Positions 24,801 through 40,200 of a stretch of 64,000 nucleotides of DNA are shown here, piece by piece. Below the pieces are notes generated by a model. The model saw only the letters and a program-made list of their open reading frames with translations, was not told the DNA's origin and searched no databases. The stretch is from NCBI GenBank assembly GCA_003993805.1, contig RSEF01000002.1, positions 67,585,404 to 67,649,403 on the forward strand, written 5' to 3'. The DNA comes from Himantopus leucocephalus (Eukaryota > Chordata > Aves > Charadriiformes > Recurvirostridae). Within the stretch, counting starts at the first letter, position 1; every line of letters begins with the position of its first letter. The position numbers were made by a program, and so were the translations under genes.

Positions 24801-27800
24801 AATATTTTAAGTGTGAGGTAACAGCTGTGACTCTTCTGCCCTATGACAGGGTCTAGCAGTGCCGGGCAAGACCCTAAATACTTGTCATAAGGCTACAGAT
24901 ATCAGTATGTTGGCTGAGTTAGGGAACTGCTCCCTCTTCCTCTCAAGTGGCTACAGAAGATCTTGTAAGCTATTGAATCACACTGTGGTAAGCACCCAGT
25001 CCAACGGAGGACTTGGGACTTCTTGAACCCCTGTTGATTTTGATAAGAACGGCAAATGCTTGCTCTCCCTCTCTGAATCAGGGCCTTGACTATTCACATG
25101 AGAGCGTGCATTCATAGGATGATATGTCACACAACATACCCTGCTTAGCCTTAATTAAGGTTATGACTGAGAGGGTGCCGACATGTTTTGTCATTATTCT
25201 GTAGATTAATGAAATCTTACTAATGAGATTTGACTCTAACATCTGCTGTAACAGTAAATTTAGAGCTAGATGAAAAAAATCATATGTGTTAAATGGCTCA
25301 GCACTGAAAGTATAGCTAGAGCAACCCGGTGTCAGTCTCTGTAGGTCATTATTCAACACTCAGAAGTAAATACCTGGCTGAGGGTGACAGGAGGGCTCAG
25401 ATGGGAGGCAGGTTACTAGATTTTCACTATTTGCTTTTGTTGGTTTCACCCCTACGAGCCCTAACATTACCCAACACCTGCACGTGCCATAAAATACTCT
25501 GGTTGCACTGACTTTCTCAGTTAACTATCCTTCAAACCACAAAATCTGTGTGCGCTCCAGCTACAGCATATACTTAGTATGAAAGCTGACTCAACTTCTG
25601 CCGCAGTATACTGTACCAGGCAGCTCTCAAGTGATGCTGCTGCAATTTATCACCATAAACTGTTTCATATTGGAACAAACAATACTCATGAGGCAATCTG
25701 GATTCAAATTAATTCAAAAGCACCATAACTGAAAAGTGAGCAGTCTCTTTGTGTTGTTTCTTTTAACAAGATTTTATGATATGACTAGACTACAAATAGC
25801 TCTATTCATGATAAACTGGCAACTTTGCAAATTGTATATGCTAAAAGCTATTTGTTGTACAAGCTGTTCTGGAGAAAAATCTTAAATGAAATCTTCTCTG
25901 CCAGGGGGATGTGAGGCATCAATTGCACGGGTGCTGCCATGGGTGTCCCATTTCAGGAGCCCTATGGCTATGGGGGCAGTGGTAAGAAAAGACCATCTGG
26001 TCCAAAACCCTTTAATTGCTTGAAGTCAGTCACTGCAGGGCACTAGAGAAGAAGAGGGCAGGTCCATGTGGAGACAGTTTGCCAGTCTGATGAGAAAACA
26101 TCTAAGGGTGAAGGAAAACTATGAGGTGGAAAAAGAAGGAAGACTTTTCCTAAGAAGGAAACTAAGAGATAATTTCTTTTTGTCCCAAATAATTGCATCT
26201 GACTCTGAAGCTGCCGCTATATGCTTTCCCTTTGAAGGCATAGCAATATCATCTTCCTCCAAAATACTCTAGAAACACTTCCACTTTAATGTCCTCTAAC
26301 ACTGCTGCTATTATCTTTCAGAGACGTGCTGTGTTTTCAGCATAAGACCAGGACATAGTTGTGCCTGGGCTTTCTTTCTAAGAATGAATGAACTAGTGGA
26401 AAAGACCTAATACGTTTTTGTTCACATCGATAAATACCTCAATCAAAGTAATTGATGGTATGGTATGGAACAAGTCATCTTCTCTGTAGACATTAATTCA
26501 GGAAATTACATCCGTATTTGGAGATGTATATTTCTTGAATACTTGTATAGTGAACTCAAATACCAAATAACACATCCTACCATACAACGAAATGCTTTAG
26601 CTACCAGAGAGGGAGCCTAAATTATCACGCAAGAATAACTTCTATAAGACATATAAGGATGTTGACTGTGACCTGTCAATGAAGTTTTAGTGGTAGCTAC
26701 AGGAATATCTCCAGAGCCAAGGAAATGAATTACAGTTATGTTTTAATGCACTTATCAAATAATTCCAATTCCTACCTCCAAGTAAAATCATACCTCTTGC
26801 AAAACCAGCACCATTTACTCTGGGCCTTTCTTTTCAAATTATTTATACTTAAATAATAATAATAATTGTAAGTACATTAGAGGTTAAAAGCTATCTGCAG
26901 AGTAATTAGAAACTCTTGAAAGGTCTTGAAGAGAATTTGGATCTGAAAGTGAAGTAGTTTTTGGGCTAAAATTTCTATTGTACATATGAGATACACCTAC
27001 AAAATAACAGTATATGTGAAAGCATACTGTAAGACGTAAAACCAGAAATCAGTTGGAGTCAGGGAGGGGTTAAGCACCTGAAGTTGAAGCCTCAAAACTT
27101 TCCCAGCTGCCAGCTAACTCCAGAATGACCTAGATCAGAAGATAGATTGAGTCAACAAAGATCTGAGGCACATTATGTTCTGCTTCTGAGTAACCACATA
27201 CATTGCTTGCTCTTGGTAGGCATAAACATCATTCAGGATTGCGCCCTGCAGGAATCCACAAAATGGGCTGTTTTGTGAGAGGAGCGCAGTGTAATGAGCA
27301 TTTTCTGGATGCTTCTACTGCATCAAGCTTCTGGTCAGATTCCAAGACAGTATCTGTCTTGTTTTCAAACCCTGATGTGGAGGACTTCGTATTGCTGCCT
27401 TCTCTGCTTGTCTGATAAATCAGTGTTTAGAGCACACGTCCAAAACATGGGAGCTGGAGACCTGTCAGTTATGCAGCAGGGCATCAAATCTGTATCTCTC
27501 ATAAGAAATGGCCTAATTATTGTGATAAACAGTCAGTGAAATAGAGGGAGTCTCTGTCCCTGCTGTTAGGTGCTTCTGCATGTGAAAGACTTGAGCAGCC
27601 TGGAGTCCTTGCCTTGAGGCTTAATTAGCTCTTTCACTCAAGGATTTTTTTCCTGTAAGGAGACCACTCCCTGGCAGAGGAATTGAAGTGCAGCCTTGTC
27701 CCTCCAAGCAAGGTGGTTGTGCTTGCTCGGGTTTGTCTCTCTCTGTGCACTAGCGAGCCTTGAAGTGCTCTGCACAGCGTGGGGCATCTTCAGCAGCACA

Positions 27801-29999
27801 GAGGCAGCACGCAGCTGCCAGCAGTGGGACAGGCGATTGTTTTCCCTCTATGGAAAGCAAACCTGGGTTTGCTGCCTCCTGTGTGCCTGTTGTGCTGACT
27901 GAGCTGCTGGACAAAATATTTGTTATCTGAAAGAGGAAAGCAACCCTGCTCCACTTTGGTTTTCTTTAAAGGTACTCTCCATCTGACAGAGCAGGGCTCA
28001 GGCTATGATACCCAAGTGTAATGCCTGAAGAGGTGCCATTCAGCTTTCTGAAGGCTCACTGCAGTCCCAGGTTAAAAGTCTGGAGAAAGATAAAGCACCC
28101 TTCAGAACACAGGATAGGTGCTGGAGAGGGACAGGTGGTGCAGAATATGTTTTATACTACACCTTCACATATACTGTTATTTGGCAAAGGCAAAAAAGGT
28201 GGGCACCTTATAGCCATACGTACTCTTCCCTCTTCTCTTCCAGCCTGAAGTCAGCAGGGTCTCACAAATGGGGAGGTGAGGTGGGGTGCAGAGGTGTTTG
28301 GGTTGCAGATGGAGGGGGGTGAGAAGAGCCAAAAGGTGTATCAAGGGCTTGCAGGGTGACTGGCATGGCTCATGGAAACTGAGACAGCTGGTAAATGTGC
28401 TGACTGGTACCTTTTATGTCCGTGTTGCAGGCACCTGTGTGGCTGCGGATGGGTGATAACACATGAATTTCAGTGGAATAGAAGAACACGGGCCCTGCCC
28501 AGAAATTTAGTGTTCAGATTGCAGCTTGGTTAGATGCATTTGGAAATCTCAGTCTAAAGTTGTACTTACTGTATGGATTACAATAAAGAAAAAAAAGGGC
28601 ATTCATTAAAGACTAAAATTGAAACAACTTAGCTGGAACAGAATTCAATCCCTCAACTTGGTCTGCCTGTATATGCTGTGCACTTCATCTGTATGTAGTA
28701 TGATTGTAATTATGATATCTTTGTTAGTCTAACTCCCAAGAACAAAAAAGTGCCTAGACATTAGCTGGCTATCTTCCTGATTTTTAAAGCCAAATGTCTA
28801 ATTAGAGCACTTCTGTTTCTTACATTTATTTTCAGTTCTAGAGAGTGAAAGACAAGAAACCTCAACACAGCTGTGGCTCTTTTATAAACTTCAGCTTATT
28901 ACAGCTTTTGGGTCAAATTCTCTGGTGGTGTAACTCCACAGGCTTACATTTCTGCTGGTGTAACTTCAGATATTTATATAATTCTCTGTACATCTGTCCA
29001 CATGTGTGTTCCTATGTATATACCAAATCCGTAGCTGATATAAATCACTGTGGCTCTTTTGGCTTCTGTGAAACTATACTGATTTCTCACCAGCTGGGTA
29101 TCCGGTCCACAGCATCTGGTTTTCCTTTTCCCTCCCTTAATAGCACTGATGAATCAGAATTCCTTAAGGAGGATAATACTAAACATAATTAGACAGGATA
29201 TGTTCAAGAAGAAAATTTAATTTGAAGAGGTTTGCACAGAATTTTTATTGGCCTCAGGTGGGATGCTGGGACTTTATCTTAATGAATCCTTTCTACAGAT
29301 CCATTTCAAAAACTGCATTATGCTATTATGTGATGGAGTGTACTCTAATGGTGCATTGCACATATGTTTATTCAGTTGGATTTTAAAGTTCTTCTGCAGA
29401 TTGGTATAATTATTCTGGGCTGCAAAAAGGAAGTGTACTAACATAAACTGAAATTTTAAAATATCTACCCACAGAGAAGTTTATTTAATCTTTGGTATCT
29501 ACATACGTTTAAGAAAGTCCTGTTAGTAAACCAAAAAGGGGCTGTGGATTGGGGCTATCCTCAGAATTGACTTGCTGGTTAAGCCATGAGCTTTTTTTTT
29601 TTCTTTATTGTGTCCCTCAGTCAGTCGGAATTCAAATACTGATATTTTATTATTGTGTAATATTTTTTCCTTTTAAAATCATATCTAGGTGTGGCCTTTT
29701 TATTGCGATTGTGTAAGCACAACACATTCTGGGATTATTTAGATAAATCTCATTAGATTTTGTAACAGTGTCCAAGCTACTAGGTGAATTATCCTCCACT
29801 CTTCCTGATTCCACATCCATTTGCCTTTTATCTTCAGAAAAGCTTGCTAATGTTTATCGTTAATACTAGCAGCCACATCTAACTGTCATTTGCTATGGTG
29901 TAATTGTATTCTAATTAGGATGCAATATTTGGGGGACTTGTATCAGAAACAGTTACAGAAAAAAAATCACTTGATGTGTAGTATTGCAAGCTCTCTGCT

Positions 30000-30420
30000 A
30001 AAGACATTAAGAAGGGCAAACGGAAAGAGGCAAACTGATAAATGATTCAGTAGCCCTCTGTCTGGTGGAGTGTTTCTGAGAAAAATGGAATGGAACATTC
30101 CTGCTCACTGCTCTGCCCCTGGTCTTGCTCAATGTGGCACACAGGGAATTGCGCGAAGGGTCGGGAGGGTCATCTTCGAGGCCGCCATCAAGGGGGAAAA
30201 GGCAAACAAAAGGCAAATTACTTCTGAGCACCCAGAAGGGGGAGAAGAATTAGTGGAGCTGCTGGGTCTGTTTCTCTTCTTCTATAATTGTATTCAAAAT
30301 GATGGAGCCTTAACAAGGAAGTATCGGAGCTGTTTTACAAAAGCAAGCCGCAAGCTTCCTCTGTCATGGCACTGCAAAATGAGATTTACAAGGTGATAAA
30401 GTCATATGGAAGTGCAATGT
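30000..30420. promoter_or_regulatory. Candidate conserved non-coding element with CpG-bearing core
   Basis: The block has several CpG dinucleotides in an otherwise CpG-poor region (GCGCGAAGGGTCGGG and TTCGAGGCCGCCATC at about 30151-30189). GCCGCCATC is a YY1-type core. CpG retention in isolated non-coding DNA can mark functional elements. The 108-codon frame through it resembles no protein I know. No conservation data were available. Confidence 0.2.
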
Positions 30421-33400
30421 CTTCAATGTCCCTGGTATTTGTTTGCTCATTAATTACTCCTAGTTTAGGGGTCGCTAATTTTTTTGTCGTTTCTGTGTTA
30501 ACACTTCTTGAATAAAATTGCAAATCCACATTCTCTTCTCTATGTGCATAAGACATCCCATCTAGCTGGTGATTGAGTTCTTGATGAATCTAGCATTACA
30601 GTGAAAAATTACTTTGCAGCCATTAGGTATTCTGAACATGCAATCAGACATTGAAATATAACTATTCAAAACAGTTAATGAAGCTTGCAGAGCCCTGCTG
30701 AACACTGCAGGCAAACAAAGCAGTAACCTGTCCTGCTGCCTGTAGATTTACAGTTTGTTAAAAAAAAAAAAAGGCAAAAAAAGGAAGTAATAATGAGGTA
30801 TACTCTATTTGAGAAATTAATTTTTTAGTAGGTCTTCTGAGGGAGGCTCAGGACAGGATTTGAAGCTCCAACAGATGATTGCTGCTGCCCTACAATCAGG
30901 TGCTCAGAAAGCATCTGTCAAGGTTCTGACATGGGAGTTAATCACCGGGTTGCAACATGTTTTATAACAGCTCCTAGCACCTTTTTCCATGAGTACAAGT
31001 GATGAATGACTGCACCGCGTACTTTGACTCCACGTGTTCTCTTTAATATAATTAACAACTGTTTTTCTAGCTTGGGTCTAACTGCGGTGCAATCTGATCA
31101 TGATGACGAGAGGGGTTCTGTGCCTGTACGGACAGATCTAATGTTGTTAAATAGCAAAAATAAATTGTTCACCCAGCAGATGTTGCTTCATGTTGCAAGG
31201 CTGTTCCTTAATTTACATACAGGTGAAAGATCTAATCTCTATTCATCTCCTTTTCCAAGTGTTTTGCACCTTTGTTGACTTGGAAATGTTCACATTTTAA
31301 AATGGGGAAGGAGCTTAGGCCCCTACTGTTTGAGTCTTAATTTGAATGGGAAGAAGAGAAAGAACATTGCATCCAGAAACAGTGATTAGGTCCTTCTCAC
31401 ACAGCCTTTTTTCATCGTTATGAGCACTTCCTAAAGAGTATCTGTCTGGCTTCAGTACGGCAAAGTCAGTGCTAGCCCGAATATCCTACCTTCCTGCTGC
31501 TTTTAACATCCTTCAGCACGGGAGTGGAGGGAATTTGTTGCAATAAAATTAAAACCAAAACTCTGAAATGTGCTATGGCACTAAGTAAATCCATACTCTT
31601 ACCATTAAATATCATACTTTGCAAAGATGACGAAGATACTGGCCCAGAAACAAGTTTCAGAACGTCCATAGCATGTCAGGCAACAGAGATGTCCTGCGTG
31701 TCTGTGTTGGATCTCTGTTACTGAAAAGCATCTACCCAGGAGCTGGAAAGCTTCCAGAATTTTACAAAGGTGTATGCAAAATCTAGGCAGGGAGCTGACT
31801 TTGCACTAGGATGAGAAATTTCTATGTATCCTTATTTTCTTTTTTCTTGTTAGAATAGCAAATACTGCAATGGTTCCGTGTTTACCAGGGGTCTGGGAGA
31901 ACAGGGTGTAATTCTTGGCTGCGACTCCGGGGGCTATGCTGTGGATATTTGCAGCCTTGAAATGCAGACGTATAATATGAGTTTAAGTAGCTGTAACTTG
32001 AGGGGGGGGGGTGTCTGTGGATTCAGGAGTAACCAATATAAGAATATATCTCTTCCCTGTGATTGTAAGGGGATCAGGAGATGGGGATTTATGAACAGCT
32101 TAGGCCCCTAAACTGAGTTGTGTTCATCTTCATCTGACCCTTTCCTCTCTCCTGCTGTTTCTGTAAGAAATTGAAAGTTTAATGTAAATGGCACCTTCTT
32201 GTCTTTCTTTTCCACCCCAATCAAAGTTCCACTTTTAATAATCTGACACTTTCCAGTGAAGAAGCTCTGTCAGAAAGTGTGCAGCATCTTCAGCAGCAGC
32301 GTTTCACGCCAAACTGAGGAAACATGTTTTGTTAATCCTCTAGGCTAGTTGATCCAGCATTACAGGGGTTAAACACCATTTTTAGGAAATAGATTTAAAT
32401 CAAAAGTCACAGATTAAAATAGACTCTGTTCTCTGTACAGCTTCTGTCTAAAGCACACCAGATTTTCTTGGTTTGAGAAATTCCTATTGGTAAGGGGATT
32501 GTAACCAGAAATGTTACAAATATAGATAAGGTGGCATCTTATGGAAAGCAGAGGTGTCTGTAAATTGTTCCTGACTGGAGCAGAATTCTTCTGAAAAAAA
32601 ATGGTCCCCTCTCCACTTTCCAATTAGAGAGTTAAATATGGCTACTGGCATTCCTGTCACGTAAGCAGCATGACTTGTGTTTAGGAAGTACGTACAAACC
32701 CTGCAAAGTCTACCTAGTAGCACGTATGCAGGACTAGGGTAAATTTATCCATGTGCTGGGACTAAGGTAATTTTTGGCTTACCGTATTTGTCATGAGTAT
32801 TTAAGATGTCTTATTTATATTTCCTTTTATTTTGAATTCTTTTTTTGTTGACAAAGCACAAATTAGTGTGTTTCCATTTAGTAGCCTGAAGTACTAAAAA
32901 AACCTTGACTTTCCATGCCTCATAGAAGATACTGGTCTGGTTAGCTTATTAGAACAGAAATTGCTTAACAAAACATTTACTAATGTTATTTGTTCTAATT
33001 ATGTCCTGGAATACAATTCTAAATGAGACTCAAGTCCATCTGCTGGGACAGTTTGGGTGTGTTTTTTTTCTTGTTTGGGAGCAACAGGTCAGCTACTAAT
33101 GCTTTTATTTATAGCCGTCAGTGTGACTGCTTTCATGGAAAAAAACCCCACATTTCTGAGTATATGCTGTAAATTCAGTCTCATAGCAAGTAACTGTTGT
33201 AGTTTGAGCTCTAAGAGGCACGAAACCCCAAACAGAATGGGTTAAGATGACATTTTCCTTAGAAAATGCCCATCCACCAAAATTGAAAGTGTCATCATAA
33301 CCTGCTGGTTTTTATTAAAATTTTTATTTGGAAAGTTCTGGGTTTTAGCTGCTAGACCAGCATCAGTTGCTACAATAGAGCCCTGTTGTAGCTTTCGGCT

Positions 33401-33929
33401 CGGGCAGATAAGACTAAAATAGATGTACTCTTCCTAGGCTGAGTCTGTTAGATTTGAGTTTTTCACAGTGAGAAGCCTTGTCCGCCAAAGTGACTAGGTA
33501 CATTTCTCTAGCGTACCTGATAGAAATGTTGAAAGATTTTGGTTATACGTTGATGCAGAAAAGGCATACTTCTTTATCATCAAGTTGTGGGAGGGAGACG
33601 TTTTCTCCTACCCAGATTTACTGCCAAAAGACAATATTTACTGGCCAGTCTGTACAATGATGCAATCTATGCACAAAAATATAGAAGGAAAGACAGACAA
33701 CTTTCGTAAGAACAGTTATTCTGAAATGATTTACTGGGAAAAGCAAACCTCCGGGGTTGCAATGACTTTTTAAAAATGTTGTTTTGCTTAGAATCAAGCT
33801 AAGAACACGAAAGAAACACCCACACCAGGAAACCGATGCACTTAATTAGATCTTGAATTTGCATTCAGTTTGAGGATGGATCAAGCTAACTTCTCTCCCT
33901 TTTGTGTGCAATTTTGCAGAGTGTAATGG

Positions 33930-33939
33930 NNNNNNNNNN
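33930..33939. other. Assembly gap, 10 N
   Basis: Ten N between GAGTGTAATGG and AAGTGAAG. Neither flank is a recognisable repeat. Confidence 0.95.
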
Positions 33940-36900
33940 AAGTGAAGTTTCTATGTTCTCAATATTTCACATTAAAAAAAAAGAAGTTAAGCAAGTGCAT
34001 CCCAAATGTACATCAAGCAATGCACAGCCTGCTGCTTAGGCTGCTTTTCCAATTTCCTTAAATTTTGACTTCATGATTTTAAACAGGAATTTGCAGTGTT
34101 GAATTCAGAGTTGAGTGACAGATGCTTAGTATCATATGTAGCTGCAGTTAACTGGAAAGTCTTTCAGCTAAACTAAATCCAGATTAGAAACATGAAAACA
34201 TATTTCATCTGATAGAAAACCAGATGAAAAACATCAGGTGACTACAGCTCCTCTAAGTGGTTCAACTCCATCCTAAGGAGCAAAACACTTTCTGAATTAT
34301 GGCTTTTCCAGATCAACCTTCTTTTAGACCGGGATGTATTCTGCTGGTGAAGACATTGTTTTGCTTCAGCTCCACAAATCTGATTCTTTCCAAAAGATCC
34401 TAGAGGAATTAACTGTCTTTTCTATTGTGAATTCAACTTGTGATGAGCCATGACAATCTTGGTTACTCTAATTAAACATATGTCTCAAAATAAATTTTCT
34501 CCATCTGTTTGACTTCCTGATTAGGACAATAAAAATGAAATAAAATTCAGAAATATATCAGCTAGTTAGGTAACAATTTTTGAAATTTTTGCACACTATT
34601 TATGCAGCTAGTAAAAGACTGAAAGCAGATTGTGAGGAGGGACTGCCATGAAGAATCCTGAACAAAGTTACTTGCTTTATTTCTGCTGAAAGTACAGAAC
34701 CAGCCTTTGGAGCATGGGAAGACTAATTTCCATTATATACTCTGTTTGTTCAGTATAATACTGCACATTTTCTTTTAATATATATGAAAAAGTATTGACT
34801 ATAAATTTAGTAGGATTAAAACTTCGTCATTCTGTAATCAGGGATTGGTCTCAATTTTGTGCCTTGTCTGGAGCTACAATTCTGATGTTCCTTTTTCTCA
34901 AGAGACTTCAATAATGAAAATAACAGAAGGGAGCTGCAGTTTACAGACAGCAGGATTTTGTTTTGTTCTGCTTGATTATGAGTTCTGAGCATACTTGTAG
35001 GTGACATTTTGAACTTGCTAGTTCAATGAATTTTTTAAAAGCTTTTTTCAGTTAGTTCAGTTGGTTTTGGTAGAAGGAAAAATGAAGGAGGTATGCAAGG
35101 AAAGATATCAGAGACAGAATCACAGACACTAATGTTTAAGCAAGAACTTCTCTTTTGAACCTCTACCGGGGACTTGCCTACAGTTTCTATGATGCCTCAA
35201 GTGGGAAAAAAAAATGTCCCTTACAGCTGAGCCTGCATTAAAGGTGGAGGTGATGAGAGAAGTTTCCATGGAGAAAACCCATATACGTTTCTATAGGTGG
35301 CTTTTCCAAAGTTGGCTTGGTTTTTTTTCCCTGTGATATGATGTAATGGTTATACTGACAGAGAGAACTTCATGTAAGTTACTGGAGGGTTAAATGTCCC
35401 CTCTGCCACAATTTGAGACTCCACTTCAGTCCAGCAATTGACTGTAATTCTCAGTTGAAATGCCACAGATGTGATTTAATACCCTTGAAAACATTATGAC
35501 AAAGTGAGGTTTTTTTGCAAAGAAGGATGTTATTAGCAAACACTATGTATCATTAAACTTAATGGGGTACGAGGTCAAAACACCACAGAAAGGAACACAA
35601 TATGATTTATCTCATTTACACTGGATTTCTTGAATAATGCTGAAGCACTGAAATAAGAGTGGTATACGGTACCAAACTGAGTAAGGATGTTAATACAGGG
35701 AAGAAACTTTGGCTGTATCTGATCTTTCTTGAATTTTGTGCTTATTTCTCTTCCAAGACAAAATATCAAGAAAATAAGGACCAATGGCCAAATTTTTAAG
35801 CAAAGTATCTTTCCAAGCATGCAGTAAGATGTCAAGTAGGGTTTTCAAAAGCCTGATTGCGCAGCTGATAATGAGAATGCCCAGCTGGAAATGAGAACTA
35901 GCTTCTAATGATTTTCAATGGAGCAAAGTGTCCAAGCACTGAAAATCCAATTAGACAACAAAAGGGATTTAGAATGAGGCACTACAGCACTGAGCCTCAG
36001 CAATCCTCAGGAAAGGCAATCTAAAATGCATAAAGGAGAATGACTTTAAGTGGTCTTATTAAAAGCAGGGGTGAAACACTGTTCCTTCTAAATATGTTGG
36101 GTCTTTAGGTCCATGTCACCAAGAGTTTAAGTGCTTAACTCTGATCTGGGTAAAGGTATGTTGCTTCTCAGGAAAATGACGGCTATATTTGTCGTTCTGG
36201 AGTCAAATGCATAAAGCAGCTAAGTCAGTCTTTGTAAATTAGTGATGCGTCTATTATCCTCAGTCAGATTTTCTCTTTTGTAGTCACATCCAATAGCCGA
36301 AAGTTTGGAGTCCTCAGCAACATGTAAAACACTAGCATTCAAATACGTGCTCCAAAACCAACTTTGAAGAAAAAATCTGAAGCTGCCTCTCACCAGGGTG
36401 TGCTCTAAACGCTGCTCCGGGCAAGGAAGAGGAAAGAAAACCATTTTGTGAGATCAAGCTATCTTGGCATAAATCTTTTATTCCAAAGGAAGGCTCAAGG
36501 CTTACTCAAATGAGCTTTGTTAATTTCCACCACCTTTTCACAAGGAGTTCTACTAACTGCCAAAAACCACTTGGGAACATACAACGTCAATAGAAGGTGA
36601 GTAACTAGCCTTTGTTAGGTGCACTTTGGGTATATTATTATTATTTCCTGTCTTACATAAATCCTTAAATACAACAAATAAAAACAACCCCATTAAATGA
36701 TGCAGTAACATATAAAGCATGTGCTAACAGGAAAAAAAAAAGACAGCTTTTAGTCTTCTACCTATCTAAGAGTAGACATGGATTTTGATTAAAACATTTG
36801 ATTTGGAGGAGCTATCACCAGTATATGAAATGCATTAGGAAAAAGGATTAAAAGTACTCATAAAGAAAATCATCAAATCTATTGCACCAATGCCAAGTCT

Positions 36901-37282
36901 CAAAAAGAACCTGAATTAATTGCATTGAAATGTAGATTTCCAAAGAGAATACCTTTTTCTCCTTGTTGACAATAAAAGCAATATAAAAAAGTAAGTCAGA
37001 TTCTGGCCTTACCATCTTGTAACAGTACAGAGTTTCATCTTACGCAGAAATCACATCACTTCTAATCATCAGGAATACATTTTATAGGTAAAGATTGTTA
37101 TAAAGTGACTACCCAATTCCTGGAAAAATGACATGAGACACCTGTAAATAATAATGTGTTTTCTGCAAGTCTTTTGCCTCTTATGTGACCATGATTTTGT
37201 TAAGCATGTTACTTTGCAGACATTTCAAACAAGTAAGTACATTATGAATCATCTTTTACTTGGGAAATACATGCTCTTCCCT

Positions 37283-37296
37283 CACACACACACACA
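37283..37296. repeat. (CA)7 microsatellite
   Basis: Seven CA units, followed by interrupted ACACAAAC copies to about 37312. Short enough to be only weakly polymorphic. Confidence 0.9.
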
Positions 37297-40200
37297 AACT
37301 CGCACACAAACTTGTTTATGTTAACTGGAGAATAAAAACTGGGGGCAAATCCTGTTCAAGATTATTGTGAGAGTTTATTCTGGCTGAAGGTTTTCTACTT
37401 AGCACAGAGTTATTTAGTAGTGACATTTCCTGCAACCTCCTGGTTGCATCAGGTTATTTGCTGTCGGTAAACTAGAGGAGTTATCCTACTTTATAGTCCT
37501 ACCTTCCTATAGAAATTGACAGAACTTTTTCATCTGACTATTTGTCCACAGAGTATATTTTTGTATATCTCAGAATCATTTCCAGTGTCATTGATAGATG
37601 GCTTTTAATAACAGGTAAGTGCAAAATTCTTCATTACTCTGTAGTTTCCCTTGGTTATGAGCTCAAGATCCTTCTCTTTTTCCCTTGAGGTTTGGGTGAA
37701 AAGAGATTTGAGGAGGGAGAGGTGGTCTAGCAAAGCTGAGGGTTTTCTACCAAGGGCTTGGCAGGGGCATCAATTTGGAGGCAAGGGGAAAGAAGACTTT
37801 CTGCTTCATCTCTCACTTAAGTGATGTTTAAGATGAAATCAGACATCCTCTTCCAGTGAAGAGATTATGTCCTCAAGTGTCCATTCCAGCTGAAAGTTCT
37901 TGTTCTCACAGGTATGCAGGGTGAACTGCTTTTACCCACTTTCCTGGGTACGTTTGGTTAGATGTACCTGCTTGGCTTGAATAGTTCAAATGTTTTGGTT
38001 TTGCAAACAATATCAATTTTTACTTAAATGGGTTAGAAAGTGTACTTAAAAGCCATTGAATGTATTTATCTGAAAAAGCAATGATTTCTCACAGTTACAA
38101 ACCACTGAAGGAGGACTGCAACCTCTTCATATGCCACTCCTACTTCCGAAAGTCATCTTTGCCCGTATCTTCAAATAAGCAAGCTGAACTGCACATAGGA
38201 ACCGTAGCCTTTGGTGGACAGAGAAAAGTTTCTTGTGATCTATTTCCTGTGGTTTGAGCCTGAATTTTTAAACCATGCGCTGAAAGGATCAGGGTTGACA
38301 TTTCTCCCTCTGCTGAACAGTCATGCCAGAAAATATACACGTGTGCAGGGAATCCAGTTCTTTTATGTCTCTCCTGGACATAAAATAGTTCTTTTTCCAC
38401 ATTCTCGTCTGAGGTTTGCTGCTACTTCTGAATTGAAAGAAAATACTTCAAGAAATTCTGGAAAACTCTAATTCATTTTGAAGTTCAGATTCACAGTGTT
38501 GTAAAATATTTATATTCGGTTCCACGTTGACATTAAATTTTTCAAAAAGGTTAAGGTCATGATTCATGAAAGGACTTAATGGAATAGTTTATCATATTGA
38601 ACTTCTATTTTAATTTGTCTCTTTTCATCTGTCTACTATTCTTGCATGCAGTGTTACAATTAAGATTGAAAGTGAACTTATTCTGAAAGTTGTTTGCAAC
38701 TATTTTTCATCTATCAGCACAAGCAAAATAAGGTGGAAATGCACAGTTGATGGTTTTTAATGATCTGCCTAAAGCATTTTTGTTGCTGTGAAAATATGTG
38801 AGTTTCTTTGGCATACAGCAGTAGCCAAAGTCCTGTGACACATCTCCAACAGAGAAAGCCTGTCCAGATTCTTCATCTGATTAGGGCTGACTTCTGTATG
38901 GTAGTACATATACTTCCTTCAGTTTATTGTCCTAAGACGACTTCTCCTTTATAAGCTTTTGATTCTGCCTTTAATTGCTGTCTGTTGATATGATAGCACT
39001 GACTTGCAATCCAGCTGCTCCTGGAAGGCAATGCAATCTACAGATAAAGGAACAGTTTAGTCTAAGACTTGTATGCAGTGAAAACAGCCCCTGCAGGAAA
39101 CCTGTTTCTTGTTCCCTCTGAAGTTTTGAGAGACGATTTCTCCATCCCTCCCACGGTAACAAAAACAAAGTTTGCCTTTGAATTCAGCCTCTCTCTTCTC
39201 CTGTTCCAGAAAGCTTGTCCTGTTCTCAGGCTTTCACCCCATGGTAAGAACTCTGGTTTTGCCTTTGCAGTTGAGAAAAATTAAGCTGGCTATGTTTTGT
39301 GGTATGCTTGAAACATTTTCCATACACCTTCTAAGGAATCTTAATGCTGATGTTGTTTGCTTGTTTTTTCCCCTTTTAGTTTATTAGGTTTTGACTCTTA
39401 ATTTTCAGTTAAAATCCATGTTTCTGATGCTTGAAACCTTTAGCAGCAAGTTACAACTCTTAAAGCATTTTAATTAACTATTAATATTAAAATATCTCAC
39501 AACATGAAGAATGAATCAGTTTCATGCTAAAGAAATATAACAGTTGAACAGTTCTAAGTAATAAGACTGAATTCAGCAAGGCTTCAGAAAAGTCTGTGCT
39601 GAAAAGTTTATTTCTTTGTGACTTTATTTCAGATATGTGCATTACTATGGTTTCCTCTCATGATGTTTTTACCAGTGTACAGTAATATATACTACCAGAC
39701 AAGATCTTTAAAACCAGGCAGCAATAACTATAATAATTGCCAGCTTTCTGCCAGTCACAATGATTGTTCCTTAGCATTTTTTTCCGCTTATCAAGGATGC
39801 TCAGGACAGTTTGCTTTTTGCTTCTGCAGCTCCAGAAGCTAACCTCTAGAGTGCCAAGTGCTGAACTTCACAAGTGGTTTTAATCTTGTAAATGTTTTCA
39901 TAGGCAAAAATATCATTGACCCTTTGCAACGTGGTCTCTCTCCACTGAAGAATATAAATGCAAGGAACTGTTGTTGAATCAGAGAATAAAAATGAAGCTC
40001 TCATGTCTTTTTCAAATAGTCCTGACTGATAGACGTGAAGGAAAAGAAAAAATCCCTATATTTTTTCACATGCTTTTAGTCGTAATAGCAAGCAAATTTT
40101 GAAAAAAAGTGGTGGATCATATGTGAAATACTGGAACTCTAGAGCATTTTCACAAGATGCAAAGAACAGCCCAGATATGCCACTAGATGCCTCTCTTTCC

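Larger units (their letters stand above)
20462..33929. other. Non-coding region, no gene recognised
   Basis: Unique-looking AT-rich DNA without a recognisable gene. It contains one old CR1 3' end, two motif-dense patches and a run of ten G (32002-32011), and otherwise nothing I can name. Open frames up to 115 codons are unrecognised and are on both strands. Confidence 0.6.
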
